The notes beneath the pieces are model-generated. The model did not search any database, was not told the DNA's origin, and saw nothing but the letters and a program-made list of their open reading frames with translations. Shown here piece after piece: positions 20,770-31,259 of a stretch of 64,000 nucleotides of DNA. The DNA is from Mycolicibacterium aurum. GTDB taxonomy: Bacteria > Actinomycetota > Actinomycetes > Mycobacteriales > Mycobacteriaceae. The stretch is from NCBI RefSeq assembly GCF_900637195.1, contig NZ_LR134356.1, positions 3,038,001-3,102,000 of the forward strand, in the 5' to 3' direction. The translations under genes were made by a program, and so were the position numbers. The first letter of the stretch is position 1, and every line of letters begins with the position of its first letter.

Positions 20770-22518
20770 ATGTCGATGGATGCGGTTCGGGTTAAGGGTG
20801 GCCTGCTGGCCACCGCGTTCGTCTCGAGCGCTCTCGCGACGGCGACGCTCGGTGGAGCCCCGGCCGCCAACGCCACGTGCTTCTCCATCTTCGGGATAGG
20901 CAACGGCAACGGTTGCACGAGCAATGCCACGAGCTACGCGATCGCCATCGGCGACGGTGCGGTGGCCGATGCGTCCACCGGGTTCTTCGGCGGCGCCTTC
21001 GCCATGGGGGCCAACGCCCGGGCCACCACCGCCCTCAGTGCCTTCACCCTCGCGAACGCGGTCGGCGACAACGCGACGTCGGCCGCGATGTTCTCGCTGT
21101 TCTCCTTCCTCGGGCAGCTGGGAACGGGCACCACGTCGGTGATCGGCGGCCCCAACCTCGCCATCGGCATCTCCAACGGCACCGGAGTCCAATCCACCAG
21201 CGTCATCGGCGGATTCAACATCCTCGCCCACCTCGGTCCCGGATCGGCAGCGGCGATCGGCGGTACCAACCTCGTGCTCGGCTACTCGGGTGGCAGCGGA
21301 GCGCACACCGTCGGCGTCACGGGCCTGGGCAATATCGTCATGCAGCTGGGCCCGGGCAGCACCACCGCGGTCGGCGGTATCAACCTCGCCATCGGCGCCT
21401 CCCCGTGGGGCAGTGGCGCGCAGACAACGGTCGCCGGCCTGCTCGGCACCGTTGCGCTCAACATCCTCGGGAACGGCAGCGCGGTGACGCAGGGGTGGTT
21501 CGGAGGCGCGGTCAACCTCTTCGGTACCAGCAGCGTGGAAATGGCTGGGATCTTCGCCACCGCACTGAACATCCTGGGTAACGGCAATACCGTGCGGGTG
21601 CTCCCCCAGGCGCTGCTGAGCGTGGCGTTCGGCCTGTTGAGCAACGACGTCACCGTGGAGGCCGGCCCCGGCCCACTCTCGTTCCAGGGAGCCATCTTTC
21701 AGAACGGCATGGCCGTCGGCCAGGCCATCCAGGCGGCGATGGCGGACGCCTTGTCACCTGTGAACGGCGCGGCCTCCGCCGGTTCGCAGGCTCTCGGCAA
21801 CGCCATGGCCGCCGCTTCGGCCGGCGACGTGCACGGTGCACTCTCGGCGCTGGCCCACGTGCCGAGCGCGGTTCTGAACGCGCTGCTGTTCGGCTACGAC
21901 ATCGACGGTGCAGGGCCCGAATCCGCTGTGCCCGGCCTATTCTCGGCCAAGGATCCGAACTGCACGGTGCAGTGCCACAATGGCGGACCGATCTATCAGT
22001 TGTTCGTCGGAATTCCGGCAGCCATCGCCACGGCGATCGCCAACATCACCGATGCTGCTGCGCCTTCGGAGGACACCGACACCACCGCGGCAACAGCATC
22101 GGCGGCGGTGGACGACTCCACGGCCGCACCGGCGACCGGGGACGACGGCGCCGCGGAGACCACGGGCGCCGACGCGACGACGGACGCGGGGCAGGCCGAT
22201 GACGTCACAGCTACCGACGCCGAGGTGGTCGACGACACCGACGGCGAGGACAGCGACACCACCGACCTCGCCGATATCGAGATCGACAGCGACGACAACG
22301 ACGACAGCGAGATCGACGATTCCACAGACACTTCCGAGGACACCTCGCCTGACGACACCCCGTCGTCGACGGCGCCGTCCAGCACCGACTCCGAGGACGC
22401 GCCGGGAGGCAGGCATGCCGCGCCCGACGACAGCACGTCGGGTTCGGCGTCCGGCTCCAGCACCACCGCAGGTGGCGGCAAGCACCGCGCGCCGGAGCGC
22501 GACACGGCGGCTGAGTAG
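20770..22518 (+). CDS. Secreted repetitive (beta-solenoid-like) protein with acidic Ser/Thr tail
   Basis: I do not recognise a named family for this 582-residue protein. A signal peptide ends at about residue 35 (A-N-A before T-C), and Cys37 and Cys49 may form a disulfide. Residues about 50-300 are built of degenerate Gly/Ala/Asn-rich turns such as I-G-G-x-N-L-A-I-G and N-I-L-G-N-G, reminiscent of the YadA-head or PE-PGRS style of beta-roll. Residues about 435-560 are dominated by Asp, Thr and Ser, a likely extended and possibly glycosylated stalk, ending in short basic stretches. A good ribosome site (GAGGAA) precedes the ATG. The stop is only 12 bases from rmlA, so it is probably co-transcribed with dTDP-rhamnose genes. 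Surface location is inferred; no anchor motif is seen. Confidence 0.75.
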   Translation: MSMDAVRVKGGLLATAFVSSALATATLGGAPAANATCFSIFGIGNGNGCTSNATSYAIAIGDGAVADASTGFFGGAFAMGANARATTALSAFTLANAVGDNATSAAMFSLFSFLGQLGTGTTSVIGGPNLAIGISNGTGVQSTSVIGGFNILAHLGPGSAAAIGGTNLVLGYSGGSGAHTVGVTGLGNIVMQLGPGSTTAVGGINLAIGASPWGSGAQTTVAGLLGTVALNILGNGSAVTQGWFGGAVNLFGTSSVEMAGIFATALNILGNGNTVRVLPQALLSVAFGLLSNDVTVEAGPGPLSFQGAIFQNGMAVGQAIQAAMADALSPVNGAASAGSQALGNAMAAASAGDVHGALSALAHVPSAVLNALLFGYDIDGAGPESAVPGLFSAKDPNCTVQCHNGGPIYQLFVGIPAAIATAIANITDAAAPSEDTDTTAATASAAVDDSTAAPATGDDGAAETTGADATTDAGQADDVTATDAEVVDDTDGEDSDTTDLADIEIDSDDNDDSEIDDSTDTSEDTSPDDTPSSTAPSSTDSEDAPGGRHAAPDDSTSGSASGSSTTAGGGKHRAPERDTAAE

Positions 22519-22530
22519 CACGACGACGCC

Positions 22531-24398
<1,868 letters not shown>

Positions 24399-24414
24399 CA
24401 GACGAACGGGACGA

Positions 24415-25863
24415 ATGACCGAACACGGTAAGGCCGCCTTGCGTGCCGTCAGCACACCGATTCCCGGACTGACGCTGTGGCAGATGCCTGTCCACGGCGA
24501 CAACCGCGGATGGTTCAAGGAGAACTGGCAGCGCGCCACGATGGTCGCCGCCGGGTTGCCGGATTTCGGTCCGGTACAACACAACATCTCGTTCAACGAC
24601 ACCGCAGGTACCACCCGGGGAATCCACGCCGAGCCGTGGGACAAGTACATCTCGGTGGGGTTCGGACGGATCTTCGGCGCCTGGGTGGACCTGCGCTCCG
24701 GCCCCACCTTCGGCACAGTCTTCACCGCAGAACTGGACCCGTCGCGGGCGGTGTTCGTGCCGCGCGGCGTCGGCAACGCATTCCAGACCCTGGAGCCGCG
24801 GACCGTCTACACCTACCTCGTCAACGACCACTACTCCCCTGACGCCCGCTACCCTTCGGTGCATCCGGGCGATGAAACCCTGGCCATCAACTGGCCGATT
24901 CCGCTGGAGCGCGCCGAACTGTCGGCCAAGGACCTGGCTCAGGGAAGTCTGGCCGAGGTCACCCCCGTAGCACCCCGGAAGACGTTGGTACTGGGCGCCG
25001 GTGGGCAACTGGGCCGCGCGCTGCGCGGCGCCTACGCCGATGCACAGCACGTCGAGTACGCGGACCGGGCCGACCTCGATCTCACCGGTGAGGACCTGGA
25101 ATCGGCCCGCCGTTGGCGCGACTACGACACCATCATCAACGCCGCCGCCTATACCGCGGTCGACGCCGCGGAGACCGCCGAAGGGCGCGTTGCGGCCTGG
25201 GCGGCCAACGTCACCGGTGTCGCGGCGCTGGCGCGGGTCGCCTCCGCTCACGGCATCACGCTCGTCCATGTCTCGAGCGACTACGTCTTCGACGGGACTG
25301 CGACGCGTCCGTACCGCGAAGACGACCCGATGGCCCCACTCGGCGTCTACGGGCAGACGAAGGCCGCGGGCGACCAGATCGTGTCCACCGTCCCCCGGCA
25401 CTACATCGTGCGCACGTCGTGGGTGATCGGTGACGGTCGCAACTTCGTGCAGACCATGTTGTCGTTGGCAGACAACGGCGTTGACCCGTCGGTGGTCGAC
25501 GACCAATTCGGTCGCCTGACGTTCACCCCGGAACTCGCCCGGGCGATTCGGCACCTCACCGAGTCCGCGGCACCATACGGGACCTACAACGTCACCGGGT
25601 CAGGCCCGATCTGTTCGTGGGCCGACATCGCGCGACGCACATTCGCCCTCGCCGGACACGATCCCGGTCGGGTAACAGGCGTGTCGACCGCGGCGTACTT
25701 CGCTGCGAACGCTGCGGGTTCGACCGCGCCTCGCCCGATGCGCAGCGCGCTGGACCTCGCCAAGCTCGAGGCCACCGGCTTCCACCCCGCGGATGCCGAG
25801 GACAGCCTCACCAGCTACGTCCGGGCCGATACCCGCGTCACCCTCGGCGCCTTGTCGCCGTAA
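24415..25863 (+). CDS. rmlCD: Fused dTDP-4-keto-6-deoxyglucose 3,5-epimerase / dTDP-4-ketorhamnose reductase (RmlC-RmlD)
   Basis: The 482-residue fusion covers the last two steps of dTDP-L-rhamnose synthesis. Residues about 1-195 are an RmlC cupin with the catalytic-His segment R-G-I-H-A-E and a Tyr-containing P-R-T-V-Y-T-Y. Residues about 205-482 are RmlD, a short-chain reductase with L-G-A-G-G-Q-L-G and Tyr-x-x-x-Lys in Y-G-Q-T-K, plus V-S-S-D-Y-V-F-D-G. The ATG at 24415 fits the RmlC N terminus; the longer open frame overlaps rmlB. M. tuberculosis encodes RmlC and RmlD separately, while fusions occur in other Actinobacteria. Channelling between sites is possible but untested. Confidence 0.92.
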   Translation: MTEHGKAALRAVSTPIPGLTLWQMPVHGDNRGWFKENWQRATMVAAGLPDFGPVQHNISFNDTAGTTRGIHAEPWDKYISVGFGRIFGAWVDLRSGPTFGTVFTAELDPSRAVFVPRGVGNAFQTLEPRTVYTYLVNDHYSPDARYPSVHPGDETLAINWPIPLERAELSAKDLAQGSLAEVTPVAPRKTLVLGAGGQLGRALRGAYADAQHVEYADRADLDLTGEDLESARRWRDYDTIINAAAYTAVDAAETAEGRVAAWAANVTGVAALARVASAHGITLVHVSSDYVFDGTATRPYREDDPMAPLGVYGQTKAAGDQIVSTVPRHYIVRTSWVIGDGRNFVQTMLSLADNGVDPSVVDDQFGRLTFTPELARAIRHLTESAAPYGTYNVTGSGPICSWADIARRTFALAGHDPGRVTGVSTAAYFAANAAGSTAPRPMRSALDLAKLEATGFHPADAEDSLTSYVRADTRVTLGALSP

Positions 25864-25866
25864 CGC

Positions 25867-26667
25867 CTAGGCCTGGACGATGATCGGGTCGCCGATCCCG
25901 ACGGTGTCGAAATACCACGCCGCGTTGTCCGGGCTGAGGTTGATACAGCCGTGGCTGACGTTGGCGTATCCCTGAGAGCCCACCGACCACGGCGCAGAGT
26001 GCACGTAGACACCGCCCCATGTCACCCGGACGGCGTACTCCCCCTTGATGAGATAACCCTCCGGGTCGTCGAGGGGGATGCCGATGGTGCGCGAATCGAA
26101 GGTGACGTTGCGTTGCTTCTCCAGCGCGGTGAACTGCCCGATGGGCGTGGGGAACTTGGCCTTACCCATGGAGGCGGGCATCTCGCGGGCCACGACGCCG
26201 TCGATGCTGACGGTGAACGAGTAGTCACTGAGATCGGCGACGCTGACGACGGACGCACCTGTCTGGAAGCTGGTGGCGAAGCCGCCCACCGACACGGTGA
26301 TCGGCGTGTGGGCCGGCAGGAACTCCGCCGGGGTCCACTGCAGCAGGTCATCGTCGAGCCAGGCGAATGAGCCCGCCACCGGCGTCGGGGCGCCGGCAGC
26401 CGTCACGGAGACGGAGCGCTCGGCCGCGGTTCTGTCCCCGACCGGCTCAGTGAACGTGACGGTCACCGGGTGGGCGACTCCGACGGTCTGCCCGGACCCA
26501 GGCGACACCCCCGCGACAGTCGTCGCTGCTGTGGAGCCGGCCAGGCTGGACGGGACGGGGCCGACCAGGGACAGGCCGGCGAGCAGCGCGGCGCACCAGA
26601 TCACCGACGACGTGCGACGGGTGATCCCGCGGGTGAAACGCGTTTGCTGCAGACGGGGTCTCAGCAC
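25867..26667 (-). CDS. L,D-transpeptidase (YkuD domain) with N-terminal Ig-like domain
   Basis: This 266-residue secreted enzyme is predicted to make 3->3 peptidoglycan cross-links or attach proteins to the wall. A basic N terminus and hydrophobic stretch (about 22-42) form the export signal; an Ig-like domain spans about 50-130; the YkuD catalytic domain follows with H-S-A-P-W and the S-H-G-C-I-N-L motif holding the nucleophilic Cys. The length and single Ig-like domain resemble the shorter mycobacterial Ldt proteins such as LdtA (Rv0116c) more than LdtB. The start is a GTG. The 3' end is three bases from the convergent rmlCD stop. Confidence 0.9.
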   Translation of the reverse strand: MLRPRLQQTRFTRGITRRTSSVIWCAALLAGLSLVGPVPSSLAGSTAATTVAGVSPGSGQTVGVAHPVTVTFTEPVGDRTAAERSVSVTAAGAPTPVAGSFAWLDDDLLQWTPAEFLPAHTPITVSVGGFATSFQTGASVVSVADLSDYSFTVSIDGVVAREMPASMGKAKFPTPIGQFTALEKQRNVTFDSRTIGIPLDDPEGYLIKGEYAVRVTWGGVYVHSAPWSVGSQGYANVSHGCINLSPDNAAWYFDTVGIGDPIIVQA

Positions 26668-26769
26668 ATTGCCATCCTAGTTCGTCTCGCCCGACTGCCA
26701 CGGCGTTCGACCGACGCGGCAAATTCGGGTTGCCTATGCAGAACTATCGATCCTGCGATTCCGAACGTT

Positions 26770-27408
26770 TCACGGGGCTTCTGCGCGCACCGTCGCCGCG
26801 CCGCGGTTGACGGCCAGCAACGCATAGCCCAGGGCGAGAACGCACGCAGCCAGGGCGGCCACGTTCAGTGCGACCGCGGCCGCTCCCACGGAGCCAGGGT
26901 CGAGGAAGTAGTAGGGGGCGCGACGGCCTGCATGATTGAGCACGAGTAACGCCGCAGCCAGATACGCCGCCGGATATGCCAGCCAGGCGACGGGTTGCCA
27001 CCACGCTACGGGCCTCACACCGCGCCCGACCAGGAGCCAGTCACTCAACGCCAGCACCGGAACCACGACGTGCAACAGGAGATTCGCCGGGGTGTATCCC
27101 ATGCTGTGCTCGGTGAGGAAGAGGTTCCAGACCACACCGGCCATGGTCACGTACAGGACGACCGCGCCCCGCACACCGATCCGGGCATCCGCGCGCGGCG
27201 TCACCAGCGTCCACAGGTAGTACGCCGCCGCCAGCAGATTCGCCTGGTAGGTGAACGTGATCAGCCGCCACCCCACTCCCCGGCTCGACGTCAGTTCGAC
27301 GGTGAGCAGCGCGGCGACGACACAGGCGATGATCGCCACACGCAGGCCGATGCGCAGGGACGGGGAAGCGGACGGGGCGGCAGCTGGATCGGAGATGGGC
27401 AAGCTCAC
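26770..27408 (-). CDS. Pr6Pr-family integral membrane protein
   Basis: This 212-residue protein has about six hydrophobic segments separated by short loops, with F-T-Y-Q-A-N-L and H-x-V-V-P-V-L motifs typical of the actinobacterial Pr6Pr (FAR-17a/AIG1-like) family. The function of the bacterial members is not established. It lies between an L,D-transpeptidase gene and a DUF7159-like gene on the same strand, with gaps of about 100 and 40 bases. Confidence 0.8.
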   Translation of the reverse strand: MSLPISDPAAAPSASPSLRIGLRVAIIACVVAALLTVELTSSRGVGWRLITFTYQANLLAAAYYLWTLVTPRADARIGVRGAVVLYVTMAGVVWNLFLTEHSMGYTPANLLLHVVVPVLALSDWLLVGRGVRPVAWWQPVAWLAYPAAYLAAALLVLNHAGRRAPYYFLDPGSVGAAAVALNVAALAACVLALGYALLAVNRGAATVRAEAP

Positions 27409-27449
27409 CCCCGCCAGAATATGCGCTGGATCCGGGTGGCGCCCGGTCG

Positions 27450-28673
27450 CTACTGCCCGGGGTACACCGGCGGGACCGGCGGCGGTACGACCGGCGCGGG
27501 GGCCGGCGACTCGTCATTGCCGCCGGACAGGCGGTCCCGGATCCGTTGCAGGAGTCCGGGTCGTTCCTGCGGTACGGGCGGCGCCACGACGGGCGCTGGC
27601 GGCAGGACAGGGTCGGGCGGTGCCGTCTCGGCCATCGGCGCCTGCTCGGGAGCGAGCGGCGGCTCGGCGACGGGTGCTTCCTCGACGACGGGGACGGCCA
27701 CCTCTGGAATGACGACCTCGGCGGGCGGCGGTGGCGCGGGCGGCAGTGGGGCCGCGGGCACCGCGCGGGGCGCGGCGGCAGGGAAAGGAGCCGACGTCTC
27801 TGCCGCTGGGGTGGGCCGCGGAGCGGCTGGGTCGGGCGCCAGCTGCATGGCCGCCGCCACCGAGACCGATGCCACGAACGTCACGGCTCCGGCCACGAGC
27901 ATCGCGGCCGGGGCGATCCGGGTGACGCGCTTGGTCGCCGGCTGCCGCTCGATGTCACCGGGTTCGGACCACCCACCGAAGTCCGCCGGTTGCGCACAGG
28001 CCAGCGCCGCGCCACGCGCCAACGCGAGCTGCGCCTCGTCCGGCGAGAACACCGGCACTTCCAGGGCGTCTTCGAGGATGGGCAGCAGGCCGTCGAGATC
28101 TTCCGCCGAGCCGACCAGCACCAGAGCTTCGGGCTCCCAGTCGGCCTTGGCGAACACCGAGCTGAGCCAGCCCACCAGGTCATCCTCGGTCACCACCGAG
28201 TGGTTCACGGCCGTGTGCACCGTGCTCTCCGACCCGTCGGGACCGTCGTCCACGCTCACCACCAGCGCGATGAGCTGTTCGGGCTCGATGACACAGACTG
28301 CCGTGGTCGGGTAGCCCATGACCACCGCGATTCGTCGTGCCAGGGCGTCGGTGGCCTCTGACAACCGGACCGGAACGATGTTGTCGAAGCCGGAATCGCT
28401 GAGCGACTTCAACAGCAGCGACGCCTCGGCGTCCGAATCGTCACTCCAGGTCACACCGATGGAATGCACCCGATGCCCGGATTCGGAGGCCAGCGCCTCG
28501 GTGCGCCGCACGGCGGCGACCGCCCGGTTGGACGTCTGCAGAGCCTCCGACGGACCGGAACCGGTGACCTCGAATCCCGTGCCGTCGATCGTGGCGCCGT
28601 CGACGTCGTGCCCTTCCACCAGGACCAGGCCGACGGACGTCGGTGTCACAGACAAGCCGAGAACCGCGTCCAC
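27450..28673 (-). CDS. Mycobacterial DUF7159-like membrane protein with proline-rich C terminus
   Basis: This 407-residue protein has an N-terminal domain (about 1-235) starting M-D-A-V-L-G-L-S-V-T-P, with repeated actin/ASKHA-like patterns such as S-V-G-L-V-L-V-E and L-V-L-V-G-S-A-E-D-L. One transmembrane helix follows (about 262-285), then a long Pro/Ala/Val-rich tail probably outside the membrane. The layout is that of DUF7159 proteins, a mycobacterial family without known function. The start is a GTG. It reads towards the Pr6Pr gene and may share its transcript. Confidence 0.65.
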   Translation of the reverse strand: MDAVLGLSVTPTSVGLVLVEGHDVDGATIDGTGFEVTGSGPSEALQTSNRAVAAVRRTEALASESGHRVHSIGVTWSDDSDAEASLLLKSLSDSGFDNIVPVRLSEATDALARRIAVVMGYPTTAVCVIEPEQLIALVVSVDDGPDGSESTVHTAVNHSVVTEDDLVGWLSSVFAKADWEPEALVLVGSAEDLDGLLPILEDALEVPVFSPDEAQLALARGAALACAQPADFGGWSEPGDIERQPATKRVTRIAPAAMLVAGAVTFVASVSVAAAMQLAPDPAAPRPTPAAETSAPFPAAAPRAVPAAPLPPAPPPPAEVVIPEVAVPVVEEAPVAEPPLAPEQAPMAETAPPDPVLPPAPVVAPPVPQERPGLLQRIRDRLSGGNDESPAPAPVVPPPVPPVYPGQ

Positions 28674-28734
28674 GTATCACTCCTTCGACAACCCCGGGTG
28701 ACCCTACCCGCAGCTCCCCCGACATCGCACACTC

Positions 28735-29688
28735 TCAGGTGTGGTCATCCTCGGCGAGGATCTGCTGCAGCATCCGCGGTTCGATGTTGCCCCCGGACAA
28801 GATCAGCGCCGTCTCCCCCGGCGGTGTCGCGCCCTGTCGGTACGCCGCCAGCGTCACCGCTCCGCTGGGTTCGCTGACCATCCGGGCGCGATACACGAGT
28901 TCCCGGACGGCCGAGCGGATCTCCGCCTCGGTCACGGTGATCATCCCGTCGAGGACGTGTTGCAGATGCGCGAACGTCAGCTCCGACGGTTGCGAGCGCA
29001 ACCCGTCGGCGATCGTGCGGTTGCGATCTTCGATGGTCCAGTCGACGCGGTGGCCTTCGCGCAGACTCTGCGACGTGTCGGCCGCGAGCTCAGGTTCGAC
29101 GCCGTAGATCCTGGCCCGCGGACACAGCGCGCGGATCGCGGTGCCGATACCCGAGGCCAGCCCTCCGCCGCTGACCGGGATCAGCACGTTGCGCACCGAA
29201 GGCAGATCGGCGGCGATCTCCAGGCCGATGGTGCCCTGACCGGCGATGACATCGGGATGGTCGAACGGTGGGATCATCACGCCGTCGGTGTCGGCGCGCA
29301 CCTGGTCGGCGACGATCTCCCGCTGCCCCGCGCCACTGAGCACCACCCTGGCCCCGAGGTCGCGGGTGGCCTGGATCTTGACGTTGGGCGTCTCCTCGGG
29401 CATCACGATGTGGGCACGCAGCCCGAATTCGGCGGCGGCGTACGCGACCGCCTGGGCGTGATTGCCGCTGGAGTAGGCCACCACGTCGGACGCGGTGTCC
29501 TTCACCGAGCTGACGGCGTTGAAGGCGCCGCGCACCTTGAACGCGCCGATGGGCTGCAGATTCTCGGGTTTGATCCACAGCGGGCGCTCGTCGTCACCCC
29601 AGCGGGCGCGCAGCAGCGGCGTGCGCACCACGTGCGGGCGGATGCGTTGCGCCGCGGCCCGCACATCGTCGATCGTCACCAGCTTCAT
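28735..29688 (-). CDS. PLP-dependent threonine/serine dehydratase-family enzyme
   Basis: This 317-residue fold-type II PLP enzyme has the cofactor Lys51 in A-F-K-V-R-G-A-F-N, S-S-G-N-H-A-Q for the substrate carboxylate, and the glycine loop P-V-S-G-G-G-L-A-S-G for the phosphate. Likely reaction: deamination of threonine or serine to a 2-oxo acid, although serine racemase and hydroxyaspartate dehydratase share this fold and length. There is no C-terminal ACT domain, so it is not the allosteric biosynthetic IlvA. I chose the ATG of M-K-L-V-T-I-D-D-V; a start nine codons upstream would approach the divergent thioesterase gene. Confidence 0.87.
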   Translation of the reverse strand: MKLVTIDDVRAAAQRIRPHVVRTPLLRARWGDDERPLWIKPENLQPIGAFKVRGAFNAVSSVKDTASDVVAYSSGNHAQAVAYAAAEFGLRAHIVMPEETPNVKIQATRDLGARVVLSGAGQREIVADQVRADTDGVMIPPFDHPDVIAGQGTIGLEIAADLPSVRNVLIPVSGGGLASGIGTAIRALCPRARIYGVEPELAADTSQSLREGHRVDWTIEDRNRTIADGLRSQPSELTFAHLQHVLDGMITVTEAEIRSAVRELVYRARMVSEPSGAVTLAAYRQGATPPGETALILSGGNIEPRMLQQILAEDDHT

Positions 29689-29731
29689 GGCCGCCAGTCT
29701 GGTACACCGCCCCATCTCTAGGGTGGTGCGG

Positions 29732-30145
29732 GTGAACGACTTCTCGATGGCTGTCGTGCCGCGGTACGCCGAGGTGGATCAGCAGGGTGTGGTGTTCAAC
29801 GGGCACTACCTCACCTGGTTCGACGAAGCCTGCACCGGTCTGCTCGACGACCTCGGCGTCGCGTACCCGGAGTTGATGGCGGGTGGCTACGACTTCCAGG
29901 TGGTGCACAGCGAGATCGACTTCACATCCCCGGTGCGGTGGCGCGACGCGGTGCGCATAGCGGCCGAGTGCACCCGGGTGGGGTCCACCAGTTTCACGAT
30001 CGGCTTCACGGTGTCGGCCCGCACCGCGGATGCGGACGAGCGCGTCGCGGTGCGCGGGCACAACGTCTATGTCGTGGTGTCGACCGAGGACTGGGCGAAG
30101 CGGGCGGTCCCCGACGCGTTGCGGGCGGCCTTGACGCGCACTTGA
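29732..30145 (+). CDS. Acyl-CoA thioesterase of the 4HBT hotdog family
   Basis: This protein of about 137 residues carries the classic signature Y-A-E-V-D-Q-Q-G-V-V-F-N-G-H-Y-L, where the Asp is catalytic in 4-hydroxybenzoyl-CoA thioesterase-like enzymes. It probably hydrolyses an acyl-CoA in the cytoplasm; the substrate is unknown. The exact start is uncertain: GTG codons at 29723, 29726 and 29732 and an ATG at 29747 are in frame, and 29732 leaves a normal first beta strand. It diverges from the dehydratase gene, with 43 bases between starts. Confidence 0.83.
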   Translation: MNDFSMAVVPRYAEVDQQGVVFNGHYLTWFDEACTGLLDDLGVAYPELMAGGYDFQVVHSEIDFTSPVRWRDAVRIAAECTRVGSTSFTIGFTVSARTADADERVAVRGHNVYVVVSTEDWAKRAVPDALRAALTRT

Positions 30146-30182
30146 CCGGTCCGGGGACCGCCGCAGCGGTACGGTCGTGCGC

Positions 30183-31259
30183 ATGGGCGGCCATCACCAC
30201 GAAGACCACGGGCACCACCGGGAGATCCCGCCGGGAATGGCGGAGCAGCTCGACCTCGCCTATGCGGGTCTGGCGTCATTCGGTCACCGGCCATTCCTGA
30301 CCGAGGTCGATCAGCTCGACTCGTGGAAACCGGACGCGGCGATCGTCGGCGCCCCGTTCGACGTCGGCACCACCAATCGGCCGGGTGCGCGGTTCGGTCC
30401 GCGCGCGATCAGGGCCACCGCGTACGAACCGGGGACCTATCACATGGACCTCGGGCTCGAGATCTTCGATTGGCTCGAGGTCGTGGACTTCGGCGACGCG
30501 TACTGCCCCCATGGTCAGACTGAGGTGTCGCACAACAACATTCGGGAGCGGGTACACGCGATCGCCTCGCGCGGGATCGTCCCGGTGATTCTCGGCGGCG
30601 ACCACTCGATCACCTGGCCCGCCGCCACCGCCGTCGCCGACCACCACGGGTACGGCAATGTCGGCATCGTGCATTTCGACGCGCATGCCGACACCGCCGA
30701 CGAGATCGAGGGCAACCTCGCCAGCCACGGGACGCCGATGCGCAGGCTCATCGAATCCGGCGCGGTGCCCGGCTCGCATTTCGTGCAGGTGGGCTTGCGC
30801 GGCTACTGGCCGCCGCGGGACACGTTCGAGTGGATGCTCGAACAGAAGATGACCTGGCACACGATGCAGGAGATCTGGGAGCGCGGCTTCAAAGCGGTGA
30901 TGGCCGACGCCGTGAGTGAGGCGCTCGCCAAAGCCGACAAGCTCTACGTGTCCGTCGACATCGATGTGCTCGACCCGGCACACGCACCGGGCACGGGAAC
31001 CCCTGAGCCTGGTGGCATCACCAGCGCCGACCTGCTGCGGATGGTCCGGCAGCTCTGCTACGAGCACGACGTCGCCGGTGTGGACGTGGTCGAGGTGGCG
31101 CCCGCGTACGACCACGCCGAGCTGACGGTGAACGCCGCCCACCGGGTGGTGTTCGAGGCGCTCGCCGGCATGGCCGCCCGCCGCCGCGACGCCGCCGAGG
31201 CCGAGCCGGGTCAGCCCGCGCGGTTCTACCGCGACCGGGGGACTACTTCTCCAGAGTGA
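30183..31259 (+). CDS. Agmatinase/ureohydrolase-family enzyme
   Basis: This protein of about 358 residues from the arginase fold has both binuclear-manganese motifs: G-G-D-H-S, F-D-A-H-A-D and S-V-D-I-D-V-L-D-P. It likely releases urea from a guanidino compound; agmatinase is the commonest activity, but guanidinobutyrase, guanidinopropionase and guanidine hydrolase relatives are not excluded. The N terminus is unusually rich in His (H-H-H-E-D-H-G-H-H), possibly a metal-loading segment. An ATG at 30183 is preferred over a GTG two codons earlier. The 3' end overlaps the convergent methyltransferase gene by 17 bases. Confidence 0.9.
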   Translation: MGGHHHEDHGHHREIPPGMAEQLDLAYAGLASFGHRPFLTEVDQLDSWKPDAAIVGAPFDVGTTNRPGARFGPRAIRATAYEPGTYHMDLGLEIFDWLEVVDFGDAYCPHGQTEVSHNNIRERVHAIASRGIVPVILGGDHSITWPAATAVADHHGYGNVGIVHFDAHADTADEIEGNLASHGTPMRRLIESGAVPGSHFVQVGLRGYWPPRDTFEWMLEQKMTWHTMQEIWERGFKAVMADAVSEALAKADKLYVSVDIDVLDPAHAPGTGTPEPGGITSADLLRMVRQLCYEHDVAGVDVVEVAPAYDHAELTVNAAHRVVFEALAGMAARRRDAAEAEPGQPARFYRDRGTTSPE

